Position numbers and translations under genes: made by a program
Source of the DNA: CAZOSF01 sp964582415
Lineage (GTDB): Bacteria > Bacteroidota > Bacteroidia > Flavobacteriales > Flavobacteriaceae
Direction: 5' to 3'
DNA: 64,000 bases
Assembly (NCBI GenBank): GCA_964582415.1
Contig: CAZOSF010000005.1
Location: 1-64,000, forward strand
The notes under the pieces: model-generated
The model's input: only the letters and a program-made list of their open reading frames with translations
The model's database searches: none
What the model was told of the DNA's origin: nothing
Shown here: piece by piece, positions 25,058 to 33,484 of the stretch
How the letters are laid out: each line of letters opens with the position of its first letter
Position numbering within the stretch: position 1 is the first letter of the stretch

Positions 25058-26320
25058 ATGAATACTACGGTAACCTATAAACCCACTTTGGAAAAAGTGC
25101 AGGAAGCAGCTTCCAGTTTGCTAGGGGTGGTTCACAAGACGCCAATAACAGAAAGTTTGCGCCTGTCTAATAAGTACCATTGCAAGGTCCATCTGAAACG
25201 GGAAGATCTTCAATGGGTGCGTTCCTATAAAATAAGGGGAGCCTACAATAAAATGGCTTCCTTAGGCAGAGGTGAACATACAAAAGGAGTGATTTGTGCC
25301 AGTGCGGGAAATCATGCGCAAGGAGTGGCTTTGTCCTGTAAGTTGTTGCAAATTGAAGGCACTATTTTCATGCCCGCCACCACACCCATGCAGAAAATCG
25401 AACAGGTGAAAATGTTTGGGGAGTCTTTCGTTACCGTGAAATTACAAGGGGATACTTTTGATGATTCCCATCAATTGGCGATGAAGGAGGCCCAGGAAAC
25501 AGGAAAAACCTTTGTGCATCCCTTTGACGATGAAAAGGTCATCGAGGGACAAGCAACTGTCGGACTCGAAATATTGAATCAATTAGATTCTCCCATCGAT
25601 TATGTCTTTGTTCCTATTGGAGGGGGTGGATTGGCTTCTGGCTTAAGCAGTGTATTTAAGCAGCTTTCGCCTAAGACCCAGATTATCGGAGTAGAGCCCG
25701 AAGGGGCACCGGCCATGAAAAACTCTATTTCCAAAGGACAGAATACAACCTTGGAGAAAATCGAAAAATTTGTGGATGGGGCCGCTGTGAAACGGGTAGG
25801 GGAATTGACCTTTCAGATTTGTAAGGACCTATTGGACGACGTCATTGCGGTTCCCGAAGGAAAAATTTGTCAGACGATACTCGACCTATATAACAAAGAT
25901 GCTATCATCGTGGAGCCTGCGGGAGCCTTGAGCATTTCGGCATTGGATCATTATGCATCAGAAATTGTTGGGAAAAATGTGGTTTGTGTAGTGAGCGGGA
26001 GTAATAATGACATCACACGTACAGCAGAGATTAAGGAAAGAGCGTTGTTGTATTCGAATTTAAAACACTACTTCATCGTTACCTTCCCCCAGAGGGCTGG
26101 GGCTTTACGCCAATTTGTTGCCGAAGTGTTGGGGCCAGACGATGACATTACTCATTTTGAATACACTAAAAAAACCAATAGGGAAAATGGCAGTGCCGTC
26201 GTTGGCATCGAATTGAAGTCAACAAAAGATGTGTATCCATTGATTGAAAAAATGAAGGCTTTTAATTTCTATGGCGACTATCTCAATGATAAACCTGAAT
26301 TGTTTCAATTTTTGATATAA
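25058..26320 (+). CDS. ilvA: Threonine dehydratase, biosynthetic type
   Basis: 420 residues: a fold-type II PLP domain (about 1-330) with the Schiff-base Lys in VRSYKIRGAYNKM, SAGNHAQG, and the Gly-rich phosphate loop PIGGGGLASG, followed by one ACT-like regulatory domain (about 338-420) starting HYFIVTFPQRAGALRQF. It makes 2-oxobutyrate from threonine, the first committed Ile step, and the regulatory domain implies Ile feedback control. It is the last gene of the ilv operon; the leader peptide upstream is rich in both its substrate (Thr) and end product (Ile). Confidence 0.96.
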   Translation: MNTTVTYKPTLEKVQEAASSLLGVVHKTPITESLRLSNKYHCKVHLKREDLQWVRSYKIRGAYNKMASLGRGEHTKGVICASAGNHAQGVALSCKLLQIEGTIFMPATTPMQKIEQVKMFGESFVTVKLQGDTFDDSHQLAMKEAQETGKTFVHPFDDEKVIEGQATVGLEILNQLDSPIDYVFVPIGGGGLASGLSSVFKQLSPKTQIIGVEPEGAPAMKNSISKGQNTTLEKIEKFVDGAAVKRVGELTFQICKDLLDDVIAVPEGKICQTILDLYNKDAIIVEPAGALSISALDHYASEIVGKNVVCVVSGSNNDITRTAEIKERALLYSNLKHYFIVTFPQRAGALRQFVAEVLGPDDDITHFEYTKKTNRENGSAVVGIELKSTKDVYPLIEKMKAFNFYGDYLNDKPELFQFLI

Positions 26321-26365
26321 ATTAAATTTCCGATACGGTAAACGGTTATCGATCAACATTAATCA

Positions 26366-26393
26366 TAAAAAAAGGCCGATACAATATCGGCCT
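26366..26393 (-). terminator. Terminator of the leu operon, between convergent ilvA and leuB
   Basis: The stem GGCCGAT/ATCGGCC (26374-26380 and 26386-26392) is followed on the minus strand by seven T (the A run 26367-26373). No T run lies on the plus-strand side, so it mainly serves the leu operon. Confidence 0.82.
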
Positions 26394-26421
26394 ATCAACA
26401 ACTAAAAAGCATCTTGCTTCC

Positions 26422-27540
26422 CTAGATAATCGTAGATTGTCCCAAATGGATATTCGAGAAATTCATGTTCGAATCGTTGGGATGCAGGATGTAATCTGCT
26501 ACAAAATCTCCCACTCTTTCAGTGGTTACCGCTTTGTTGGTGGGGTTTAGATCTGGAGTTGTGATTCCTAATTCCAATGCTTTTTCAACCGCCCTATTGA
26601 TCATGGCTGCTTCATCAAATAAATTAAAGTGCTCCAATAACATTGCGGCCGATAGGATAGAAGCAATGGGGTTGGCAATGCCTTTTCCTTTGGCTTGTGG
26701 ATAGGAACCGTGAATAGGTTCAAAAAGACTGTATTTTTCTCCGACGGACGCCGAGGCTAAAAGTCCGATAGATCCACCGATAACACTAGCTTCATCACTT
26801 AGAATGTCTCCAAACATATTTTCGGTGAGAATCACATCAAACTGTTTTGGATTTAAGATAAGCTGCATGGCCGCATTGTCAACAAATAGGAAATCTAACG
26901 TAACATTTGGGTACTCGTCGGCCATTTCAGTAACCACCTTTCTCCATAGCCTGGAACTTTCCAATACATTGGCCTTATCAACTAAGGTGAGTTTATTATT
27001 TCTTGCTTCAGCCGCTTTAAAAGCTAAATGGGCAATGCGTTCAATCTCCTCGCGGGAATAAATGCATAGATCCGAAGCTTGATTTCCGTCTTCACTTAAT
27101 TGTTTATCGCCAAAGTAAATACCACCGGTTAATTCCCGATAGATGGAGATATTGGTTCCCTGGATATTTTCTTCTTTCAGAGGAGACTTATCCAACAAGG
27201 TGTCATAAGCCTTAACGGGGCGAATGTTGGCAAAAAGGCCAAGTGATTTGCGAAGCTTCAACAAGCCTTGTTCCGGGCGTACAGGGGCCGTTGGGTCATT
27301 GTCATATTTCGGGTCGCCTATAGAGCCAAATAAAATGGCATCACTTGACTGACAAAGCTCTAAAGTTTCATCGGGTAATGGGTTGCCCGTTTTGTCGATG
27401 GCAACCGCGCCCACATCGGCATGTTTAAATTGAAAACTGTGGTTGAATTCCAGGGCGATGGCATTCAAAACCTTAATGGACTGTTTGGTTACTTCTGGCC
27501 CGATACCGTCACCAGGAAGCACGGCAATTTTTAGTTTCAT
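26422..27540 (-). CDS. leuB: 3-isopropylmalate dehydrogenase
   Basis: 372 residues from the ATG at 27538-27540; the frame is open 33 bases further upstream, but that lies inside leuD and the typical MKLKIAVLPGDGIGPEV start supports the shorter form. Motifs: LPGDGIGPEV, catalytic Tyr/Lys region (ELTGGIYFG, LVDKANVL), and FEPIHGSYPQAKGKGIANP. NAD-dependent oxidation and decarboxylation of 3-isopropylmalate. It is the last gene of the minus-strand leuA-leuC-leuD-leuB operon, starting one base after the leuD stop. Confidence 0.97.
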   Translation of the reverse strand: MKLKIAVLPGDGIGPEVTKQSIKVLNAIALEFNHSFQFKHADVGAVAIDKTGNPLPDETLELCQSSDAILFGSIGDPKYDNDPTAPVRPEQGLLKLRKSLGLFANIRPVKAYDTLLDKSPLKEENIQGTNISIYRELTGGIYFGDKQLSEDGNQASDLCIYSREEIERIAHLAFKAAEARNNKLTLVDKANVLESSRLWRKVVTEMADEYPNVTLDFLFVDNAAMQLILNPKQFDVILTENMFGDILSDEASVIGGSIGLLASASVGEKYSLFEPIHGSYPQAKGKGIANPIASILSAAMLLEHFNLFDEAAMINRAVEKALELGITTPDLNPTNKAVTTERVGDFVADYILHPNDSNMNFSNIHLGQSTII

Positions 27541-27541
27541 A

Positions 27542-28132
27542 TCAAAAGTTGTTCTGAGCCTCGTAGGCTTCAATTTTATCTTTATGGCTTAATAAGTAGT
27601 CGATGTCGTCATACCCATTCAGCATGCAAGTTTTCTTATAAGGATCGATGTCGAAGGATTCCTTTAAATCGGTGCCTTCCACAGCGATGGTTTGATTTTC
27701 CAAATCGATGGTTATTTCTGTCTTCGGATTTTCCTTTAATCGCATCATTAGGGTTTGAAGGAATTCTTCCGTGACTTGAACCGGTAATAATCCATTGTTC
27801 AAGGAGTTGCCCTTAAAAATATCGGCAAAGAAGCTGGAAACAATGGCTTTAAAACCATAGCCAACCAGAGCCCACGCAGCATGTTCCCTACTGGAACCAC
27901 ACCCGAAATTGGTGCCTGCTACCAGAATGCTTCCGGTGTAAGCGGGATTATTTAAAACAAAACCTTCATTTTCACTTCCGTCCTTGGTAAAACGCCAATC
28001 CCGAAATACATTATCACCAAATCCCTGCTTGTCGGTTGCCTTCAGAAATCGCGCTGGGATGATTTGGTCGGTATCCACATTCTCGATTTCTAAAGGAATG
28101 GCTGTTGATGTTAGTTTTACAAACTTTTCCAT
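27542..28132 (-). CDS. leuD: 3-isopropylmalate dehydratase, small subunit
   Basis: 196 residues, typical length. Signature: NVDTDQIIPARFL near the N-terminus (about 17-29) and LVAGTNFGCGSSREHAAWAL (about 70-89), which swivels onto the large subunit's active site. It forms the isomerase with LeuC, converting 2- to 3-isopropylmalate. It lies one base after the leuC stop and is followed at once by leuB. Confidence 0.97.
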   Translation of the reverse strand: MEKFVKLTSTAIPLEIENVDTDQIIPARFLKATDKQGFGDNVFRDWRFTKDGSENEGFVLNNPAYTGSILVAGTNFGCGSSREHAAWALVGYGFKAIVSSFFADIFKGNSLNNGLLPVQVTEEFLQTLMMRLKENPKTEITIDLENQTIAVEGTDLKESFDIDPYKKTCMLNGYDDIDYLLSHKDKIEAYEAQNNF

Positions 28133-28133
28133 C

Positions 28134-29291
28134 TTAATTCAGGTATTGAGTGATGTCTATAATCTTTCCTTCAATAGCGGTCGCTGCAGCCACCAATGGA
28201 CTCGCCAAAATGGTTCGGGCTCCTTGTCCTTGGCGTCCTTCAAAATTCCGATTGGAAGTAGAAACACAATACTCCCCTTGAGGGATCTTATCGTCATTCA
28301 TAGCCAAACAAGCCGAACACCCCGGTTGTCGTAGCTGAAATCCTGCTGCTTCAAAAATCGACTTCAACCCTTCGGCCTCAATCTGAGCTTCCACCTGTTT
28401 GCTTCCGGGTACTAACCAAGCCGTAACATTATTGGCTTTTTGTTTGCCTTTTACAAATTCNNNNNNNNNNNNNNNNNNNNNNNNNNNNNNNNNNNNNNNN
28501 NNNNNNNNNNNNNNNNNNNNNNNNNNNNNNNNNNNNNNNNNNNNNNNNNNNNNNNNNNNNTTTACATAGTTGAAAGTAGTTTCATCTGGAGCGATCATCC
28601 CCCCTCGAGCGCCCATTTCAATGCTCATATTACAAACCGTCATCCGTCCTTCCATACTCATATTCTCGAATACTTCCCCAGCATATTCACAGAAATATCC
28701 TGTGCCTGCATTGGTACCTATTTGAGAGATGATATACAAAATAACATCCTTCGGTAGCACCCCTTTCTTTAAGGTGCCATTTACAGTGATTCGCAATGAT
28801 TTGGGCTTGGACAGCAGTAGGCACTGACTCGCAAAAACTTGGGCTACTTGACTGGTGCCTATGCCGAAGGCAATAGTTCCGAAAGCACCGTGTGTGGAGG
28901 TATGACTATCTCCACAAACGATGGTCATTCCGGGTTGGGTGATTCCCAATTCGGGCGCCATCACATGGACAATTCCATTATACTGATGCCCTAATTCATA
29001 AAGCGTAATTCCGTGCTTTTCACAGTTTTCGGAAAGTTGCTTTAGCTGATTTCTGGACAACGCATCCCGAACCGGTAAATGCTGATTAAGAGTAGGGGTA
29101 TTGTGGTCGGCGGTTGCTACAATCTGATCGGGGCGAAAAATAGGAATGCCCCGTTCTTCCAATTCTTTGAACGCCTGCGGACTTGTTACCTCATGAATCA
29201 AATGCTTGTCTATGTAAAGCATTTGTGGTCCATTCTCAATCGAATCGACCACATGGGCATCCCATACCTTATCGAATAATGTCTTTCCCAT
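28134..29291 (-). CDS. leuC: 3-isopropylmalate dehydratase, large subunit (internal assembly gap)
   Basis: The gene starts at 29291 (MGKTLFDKVWDAHVV) and ends at 28134, but contains a 100-N gap. Only ~1,058 known bases are present against ~1,400 expected for the family, so some 340 bases must be missing; the frame happens to stay in register across the N run. Recognisable: CGDSHTSTHGAFG with the first cluster region, and after the gap the second Cys region PGCSACLAMNDDKIP and STSNRNFEGRQG. It is an aconitase-family 4Fe-4S enzyme. Its start overlaps the leuA stop by one base (TAATG). It is probably intact in the genome. Confidence 0.95.
   Translation of the reverse strand: MGKTLFDKVWDAHVVDSIENGPQMLYIDKHLIHEVTSPQAFKELEERGIPIFRPDQIVATADHNTPTLNQHLPVRDALSRNQLKQLSENCEKHGITLYELGHQYNGIVHVMAPELGITQPGMTIVCGDSHTSTHGAFGTIAFGIGTSQVAQVFASQCLLLSKPKSLRITVNGTLKKGVLPKDVILYIISQIGTNAGTGYFCEYAGEVFENMSMEGRMTVCNMSIEMGARGGMIAPDETTFNYVXXXXXXXXXXXXXXXXXXXXXXXXXXXXXXXXXXEFVKGKQKANNVTAWLVPGSKQVEAQIEAEGLKSIFEAAGFQLRQPGCSACLAMNDDKIPQGEYCVSTSNRNFEGRQGQGARTILASPLVAAATAIEGKIIDITQYLN
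28461..28560. other. Assembly gap (100 N) inside leuC
   Basis: Exactly 100 N; comparison with the normal LeuC length suggests the true gap is larger, of the order of 340 bases. Confidence 0.99.
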
Positions 29292-30466
29292 TATGCCGAT
29301 TTAATTTGCTGGAAGACTGCACTGGTCTCGATGATGGTGTGGATATCACTATCTTCGATCTCTTTCTTCTTATCTGCAAAGGTCAGGAAATTTTCGTACA
29401 CATCGTCCAATTGTAGCTTGGTAAGTTCATACCCAATTTTTTTGGCGCGATAAGCTAAGGCGGCCCGACCACTTCTTGCGGTTAACACAATGGCCGATTC
29501 GGTAACCCCAACTTCGTGTGGGTCGATAATCTCATAGGTCTCCCTATTTTTAATAACGCCATCTTGGTGAATCCCCGAACTATGGGCAAAAGCATTGGAA
29601 CCTACAATGGCTTTATTGGGTTGGGTATAAACACCCATGTGCTTCGATACCAACTGACTCGTTGCATAGATCTCACGGGTATTGATATTGGTGTCAAGAT
29701 CCAAATAAGGATGCTGCCTCAGAATCATAACCACTTCTTCCATGGCAGTATTTCCAGCACGCTCTCCGACGCCATTTACAGTACACTCAATTTGGCGAGC
29801 GCCGTTAATGACTCCTTCAATAGAGTTGGCGGTAGCTAATCCCAAATCGTTATGACAATGACAAGAGAGAATAGCCTTTTCAATACCCTTCACGTTCTCC
29901 ATCAAGTATTTGATTTTAGCACCATATTCATGTGGTAAACAATATCCAGTGGTATCTGGAATATTCAGTACGGTGGCACCAGCCTTGATGGCCATTTCAC
30001 AAACACGAGCCAAATAATCATTATCCGTTCTCCCGGCATCCTCCGCATAAAATTCTACATCCTCCACAAACGATTTTGCATATTTTACGCAGTCATAGGC
30101 ACGTTGCAGGATATCTTCTCGAGTACTGTTGAATTTATAGCGAATGTGAGAGTCGGAGGTGCCGATCCCGGTATGAATTCTTGGCCGCTTTGCGTATTTC
30201 AAGGCTTGTGCAGCCACTTCAATGTCCTTTCTAACTGCTCTGGTAAGCCCACAAACCGTTGCATTTTTAACCAATTTGGAAATTGCTTCCACCGATTGAA
30301 AATCTCCGGGGCTTGAAATAGGGAAACCTGCTTCGATTACGTCCACACCCAACTTTTCCAGCTGCTCGGCAATGATTAATTTTTGCTCGGTATTCAGTTT
30401 ACATCCCGGCACCTGTTCACCGTCGCGAAGGGTGGTATCGAAAATTTGAATTTGACTCTTTGACAT
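29291..30466 (-). CDS. leuA: 2-isopropylmalate synthase, short form lacking the regulatory domain
   Basis: 391 residues, against ~510 for enzymes with the C-terminal LeuA allosteric domain. The catalytic TIM barrel is complete: FDTTLRDGEQVPGCKLN at the N-terminus, metal-binding HCHNDLG (about 203-209), NGVGERAGN (about 235-243), and subdomain HSSGIHQDGV. It then ends with QIKSA soon after the barrel subdomains, so leucine feedback through the standard C-terminal domain is not expected. It starts the leu operon and is divergent from a helical protein gene. No terminator-antiterminator or Leu-rich leader was found upstream. Confidence 0.95.
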   Translation of the reverse strand: MSKSQIQIFDTTLRDGEQVPGCKLNTEQKLIIAEQLEKLGVDVIEAGFPISSPGDFQSVEAISKLVKNATVCGLTRAVRKDIEVAAQALKYAKRPRIHTGIGTSDSHIRYKFNSTREDILQRAYDCVKYAKSFVEDVEFYAEDAGRTDNDYLARVCEMAIKAGATVLNIPDTTGYCLPHEYGAKIKYLMENVKGIEKAILSCHCHNDLGLATANSIEGVINGARQIECTVNGVGERAGNTAMEEVVMILRQHPYLDLDTNINTREIYATSQLVSKHMGVYTQPNKAIVGSNAFAHSSGIHQDGVIKNRETYEIIDPHEVGVTESAIVLTARSGRAALAYRAKKIGYELTKLQLDDVYENFLTFADKKKEIEDSDIHTIIETSAVFQQIKSA

Positions 30467-30616
30467 TTCTTAGACTAAGGTTTGATAATTGTTACGCGAA
30501 TTTATATTTTGGAGTTAGGAAACGTGTGTTTTTCTCTGCCATGATTACGGCGTTTAAGCTTGTAGTGTATTATGTAACTAATTGAAAATAAGAGGTATAA
30601 ATATCTCAATTGTACT

Positions 30617-32170
30617 ATGCCCAAAGTTTCAAAAGATAATTTGTTCGATTTGGTAAAGTCCTTGTCCAAATCGGAAAAACGTCAGTTTCGACTGTATGCT
30701 GGGCGACTGGGTGTAAATGAGGATGCAAAATTCATTGCGTTGTTCGATATTTTGGAGAAGCTACCCTATTACGATGAAGCGGAAATTCTTCGTAATAAGG
30801 AAATCAAGAAGCGACAACTTTCGAATCTTAAAGCGCATCTCTATAAGCAAATCCTAATCAGCCTACGACTAAATCCCATCCATCAGAATGTGCGCCTACA
30901 AATTCGGGAAAATCTCGATTTTGCCACGATTCTTTATCATAAAGGGCTTTACAATCAGAGTTTGAAATTGTTGGACAAAGCCAAAAGTTTGGCATTGGAG
31001 AATGAGGAAAAAAACATGGCCTACGAGATTATCGAATTGGAAAAGGTCATCGAATCCCAGTACATCACACGAAGTATTTCCAATAGGGCGGATGAACTCA
31101 CCGTGGAGGCAAAGAACCTGAGTAAGTTGAATGTTGTCGCCAGTAAATTGTCGAATCTGTCCCTCCAGCTTTACGGTATTTTCTTGAAAAAAGGATATGT
31201 TAAAAACGACGAGGAATACCAAACCATAACCCAGTATTTTCAAACGCGATTGCCTAGGGTTGATATGGAGGAAATGGGATTTCGTGAAAAACTTTGGTGG
31301 TACAATGCCCATCTCTGGTATAGTTTTTTGGTTCAGGATTTCCTGTCCTGTTATCGATATTCCTTAAAGTGGACAGAACTGTTTTATACCTACCCCCATA
31401 TGATTGTACTGAACCCAGTATTCTTCTTGAGGGGGCAACAATATCTTTTGGAAGCCCTCTTTTTTATCGGAGATATTCCACGCTTTCGGGAAGCCTTGCA
31501 TCGATTGGAAAAAACACTAGAACAGGACGATTTTCCGAATAGGGAAAACGTTCAAAGTTTGGCATTTCTCTATCGCTATTCCCACAAGTTGAACCTGCAC
31601 TTTATGGAAGGTAGTTTTCAAGAGGGATTGTCGTTGGTGGAACCGGTTCTTAAAGGCATTGAAACCTATCGTGATAAGATAGATGAACACCACGTGATGA
31701 TTTTCTATTATAAAATTGCCTGTCTGTATTTTGGGGTAGGGGACAACAAAGGATGCATCAAATATCTGGATAAGATCATTAGCAACAAATCTTTGGAAAT
31801 GAGAGAGGATCTCTTGTGTTTCTCTAGAATTTTGAATTTGGTAGCCCATTATGAAGCAGGAGAAGATTATCATTTGGAACGCCTCATAAAGAGTACGTAC
31901 AAATTCCTGATCAAGATGGAAGATTTGTATCAGGTGCAGCGGGAGATGATTAAATTTTTGAGAGGTTTAGGAGATATTTATCCGCATGATATCAAGAAGG
32001 AATTTCAAAAATTGCATACCAAATTGAAGGAGTTGGAGAACGATCCCTATGAACGTAGAAGCTTTCTATACCTGGATATTCTTTCTTGGCTGGAAAGCAA
32101 TATTGAAGGTCGCTCGATTCCCGAAATTATTCAAGAGAAGTCTGCTCTCAATAAAAAATTGCATCCATAA
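30617..32170 (+). CDS. Helical (TPR-like) hypothetical protein
   Basis: 517 residues, cytoplasmic (no signal or membrane segment). It begins MPKVSKDNLFDLVKSLSKSEKRQFRLYA and is helical throughout, with repeat-like helix pairs (FATILYHKGLYNQSLKLLDKA, KIACLYFGVGDNKGCIKYLDK) of tetratricopeptide character. Similar proteins of about this size with a 'SKSEKRxF' N-terminus are, as I recall, widespread in Bacteroidota but uncharacterised. It is divergent from leuA and ends just before a SAM-I riboswitch, but nothing links it to either. Confidence 0.85.
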   Translation: MPKVSKDNLFDLVKSLSKSEKRQFRLYAGRLGVNEDAKFIALFDILEKLPYYDEAEILRNKEIKKRQLSNLKAHLYKQILISLRLNPIHQNVRLQIRENLDFATILYHKGLYNQSLKLLDKAKSLALENEEKNMAYEIIELEKVIESQYITRSISNRADELTVEAKNLSKLNVVASKLSNLSLQLYGIFLKKGYVKNDEEYQTITQYFQTRLPRVDMEEMGFREKLWWYNAHLWYSFLVQDFLSCYRYSLKWTELFYTYPHMIVLNPVFFLRGQQYLLEALFFIGDIPRFREALHRLEKTLEQDDFPNRENVQSLAFLYRYSHKLNLHFMEGSFQEGLSLVEPVLKGIETYRDKIDEHHVMIFYYKIACLYFGVGDNKGCIKYLDKIISNKSLEMREDLLCFSRILNLVAHYEAGEDYHLERLIKSTYKFLIKMEDLYQVQREMIKFLRGLGDIYPHDIKKEFQKLHTKLKELENDPYERRSFLYLDILSWLESNIEGRSIPEIIQEKSALNKKLHP

Positions 32171-32233
32171 TTTGGAATTTTCAGAAATCTTTTGAAAGAT
32201 TTGTGCACGCAAAGTTCAATACTTTACTGAAAT

Positions 32234-32336
32234 GTTATCAAGAAAGGTGGAGGGAATAGACCCGATGAAGCCTTAGCAACCCTTCGTGCCCACACGGAGA
32301 AGGTGCTAAATTCTACACCCCGTGGTGATAGATAAC
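32234..32336 (+). promoter_or_regulatory. SAM-I (S-box) riboswitch 1
   Basis: P1 is formed by GTTATC (32234-32239) and GATAAC (32331-32336). The conserved core AAGAAAGGTGGAGGGA, then GACCCGATGAAGCCTTAGCAACC, then AAGGTGCTAAATTC is that of the S-box. It precedes the sulfhydrylase/cystathionine synthase and homoserine dehydrogenase genes and is nearly identical to the copy at 36007. SAM should turn off the downstream genes. Confidence 0.96.
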
Positions 32337-32342
32337 AGCGAC

Positions 32343-32415
32343 CCAAGTTCTTTCGGGACTTGGTGCTATTCATTCTTTATAACATTTTTCTGTAAATACG
32401 TCTTCGGACGCATTT
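32343..32415 (+). other. Two hairpins downstream of SAM-I riboswitch 1 (possible expression platform)
   Basis: The first stem CCAAGTTC/GGGACTTGG (32343-32363) starts 6 bases after the aptamer. The second, AAATACGTC-TTCG-GACGCATTT (32394-32415), has one mismatch and a stable UUCG tetraloop. Neither is followed by a clean T run, and neither overlaps the start codon at 32459, so the way the aptamer acts is unclear. Confidence 0.55.
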
Positions 32416-32458
32416 GGCTTTGGGTTTTTCAATTTCGTTTAACTCAAAAAAAAGAAAA

Positions 32459-33479
32459 ATGAACGCAACAAAAATTATTCATTCAGTACCTAGCGATCCG
32501 CTAACCGGGGCAATTTCCGTCCCTGTGTATCAAACCTCCACCTTTATTCAAGAAGCGCCTGGAGTAAACAAGGGTTTTGACTATGCCAGAAGCAACAACC
32601 CAACCCGAAAGGCTTTGGAAGATTTGGTGGCAAAACTGGAAAATGGTCATTCGGCTTTTGCTTTTGCCACGGGCTTGGCAGCTATCGATGCCGTTTTAAA
32701 ACAACTCAGTACCGGGGATGAAATCATCGCCGTGGATGACATCTATGGAGGGGCCTATCGTCTCTTTACCCATTTGTATCAAAAATTGGGTATCACCATC
32801 AAGTATGTAGATACCACCGATGCAGTAAATGTGGCCGAAGCAATTTCAAGTGCAACCAAACTCATCTGGATTGAATCGCCTACCAATCCCACCTTAAAAN
32901 NNNNNNNNNNNNNNNNNNNNNNNNNNNNNNNNNNNNNNNNNNNNNNNNNNNNNNNNNNNNNNNNNNNNNNNNNNNNNNNNNNNNNNNNNNNNNNNNNNNT
33001 GGGACTGTTTCCTAACCATTCGAGGGATTGAAACGCTCGATTTACGATACCGTAAACAATGTGAAAATGCGTTGAAGGTGGCTACGTTTCTTGCCGCTCA
33101 TGAGGCAGTGGATCAAGTATATTATCCGGGATTAGAAGGTCATAAAAACCATGAAATTGCCAAAAAGCAACAAAACGGACTGTTTGGTGGGGTGGTTTCC
33201 TTCAGTTTGAAAGAAGACCATCAAGAAGCAGCAAATACGTTTGTTACCCAAACCGAATACTTCAAACTGGCCGAGAGTTTGGGGGGCGTTAAGAGTTTGT
33301 TATGTCATCCTGCACAGATGACGCATGCTTCCATTCCTAGGGAAAGAAGATTACAAGCAGGGATTCAGGATTCCTTGATTCGACTATCCTGTGGTATAGA
33401 AGAAGCGGAAGATCTGATAACCGACTTGGCCTATACCTTTCAAAAGTTAGCCTTTAAACAAGAAGCGGTAATTTCCTAA
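32459..33479 (+). CDS. Cys/Met-metabolism PLP enzyme (O-succinylhomoserine sulfhydrylase or cystathionine gamma-synthase), with internal gap
   Basis: The gene begins at the ATG at 32459 (MNATKIIHSVPSDPLTGAIS); the in-frame upstream start is inside the leader. It is interrupted by a 100-N gap at 32900-32999, and the frame changes across it, as expected for a gap of unknown size, so the two parts (32459-32899 and 33000-33479) are one gene. Family signatures: YARSNNPTRKALE, FAFATGLAAIDAVL, VDDIYGGAYRLF, and after the gap GGVKSLLCHPAQMTHASIP with the substrate-binding region. The PLP Lys falls in the gap. It joins an activated homoserine with sulfide or cysteine in methionine synthesis. The SAM-I riboswitch upstream fits this role; the exact substrate cannot be decided. 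Confidence 0.9.
32900..32999. other. Assembly gap (100 N) inside the PLP enzyme gene
   Basis: Exactly 100 N, splitting one gene into two frames (reading frames differ on each side). The region should hold the YSxTKYxxGHSD motif with the PLP lysine. Confidence 0.99.
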
Positions 33480-33484
33480 ATCCA

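Noticed and set aside
28134..29291. Truncated LeuC (385 codons)
   Set aside because: The shortness is caused by the undersized 100-N gap; conserved ends on both sides indicate a normal gene.
30492..30542. Short minus-strand frame upstream of leuA as a leader peptide
   Set aside because: The 16-codon frame has a single Leu and no terminator or alternative hairpin follows, so an attenuator cannot be supported.
32395..32414. AATACGTC...GACGCATT as another copy of the operator
   Set aside because: No -7 element lies 38.5 nt downstream, the central bases do not match, and the element has a UUCG tetraloop, which fits an RNA hairpin after the SAM-I aptamer.
32414..33479. Frameshift in the Cys/Met-metabolism enzyme gene
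   Set aside because: The frame change coincides with a 100-N run of unknown real size, so it is an assembly artefact and not evidence of a pseudogene.
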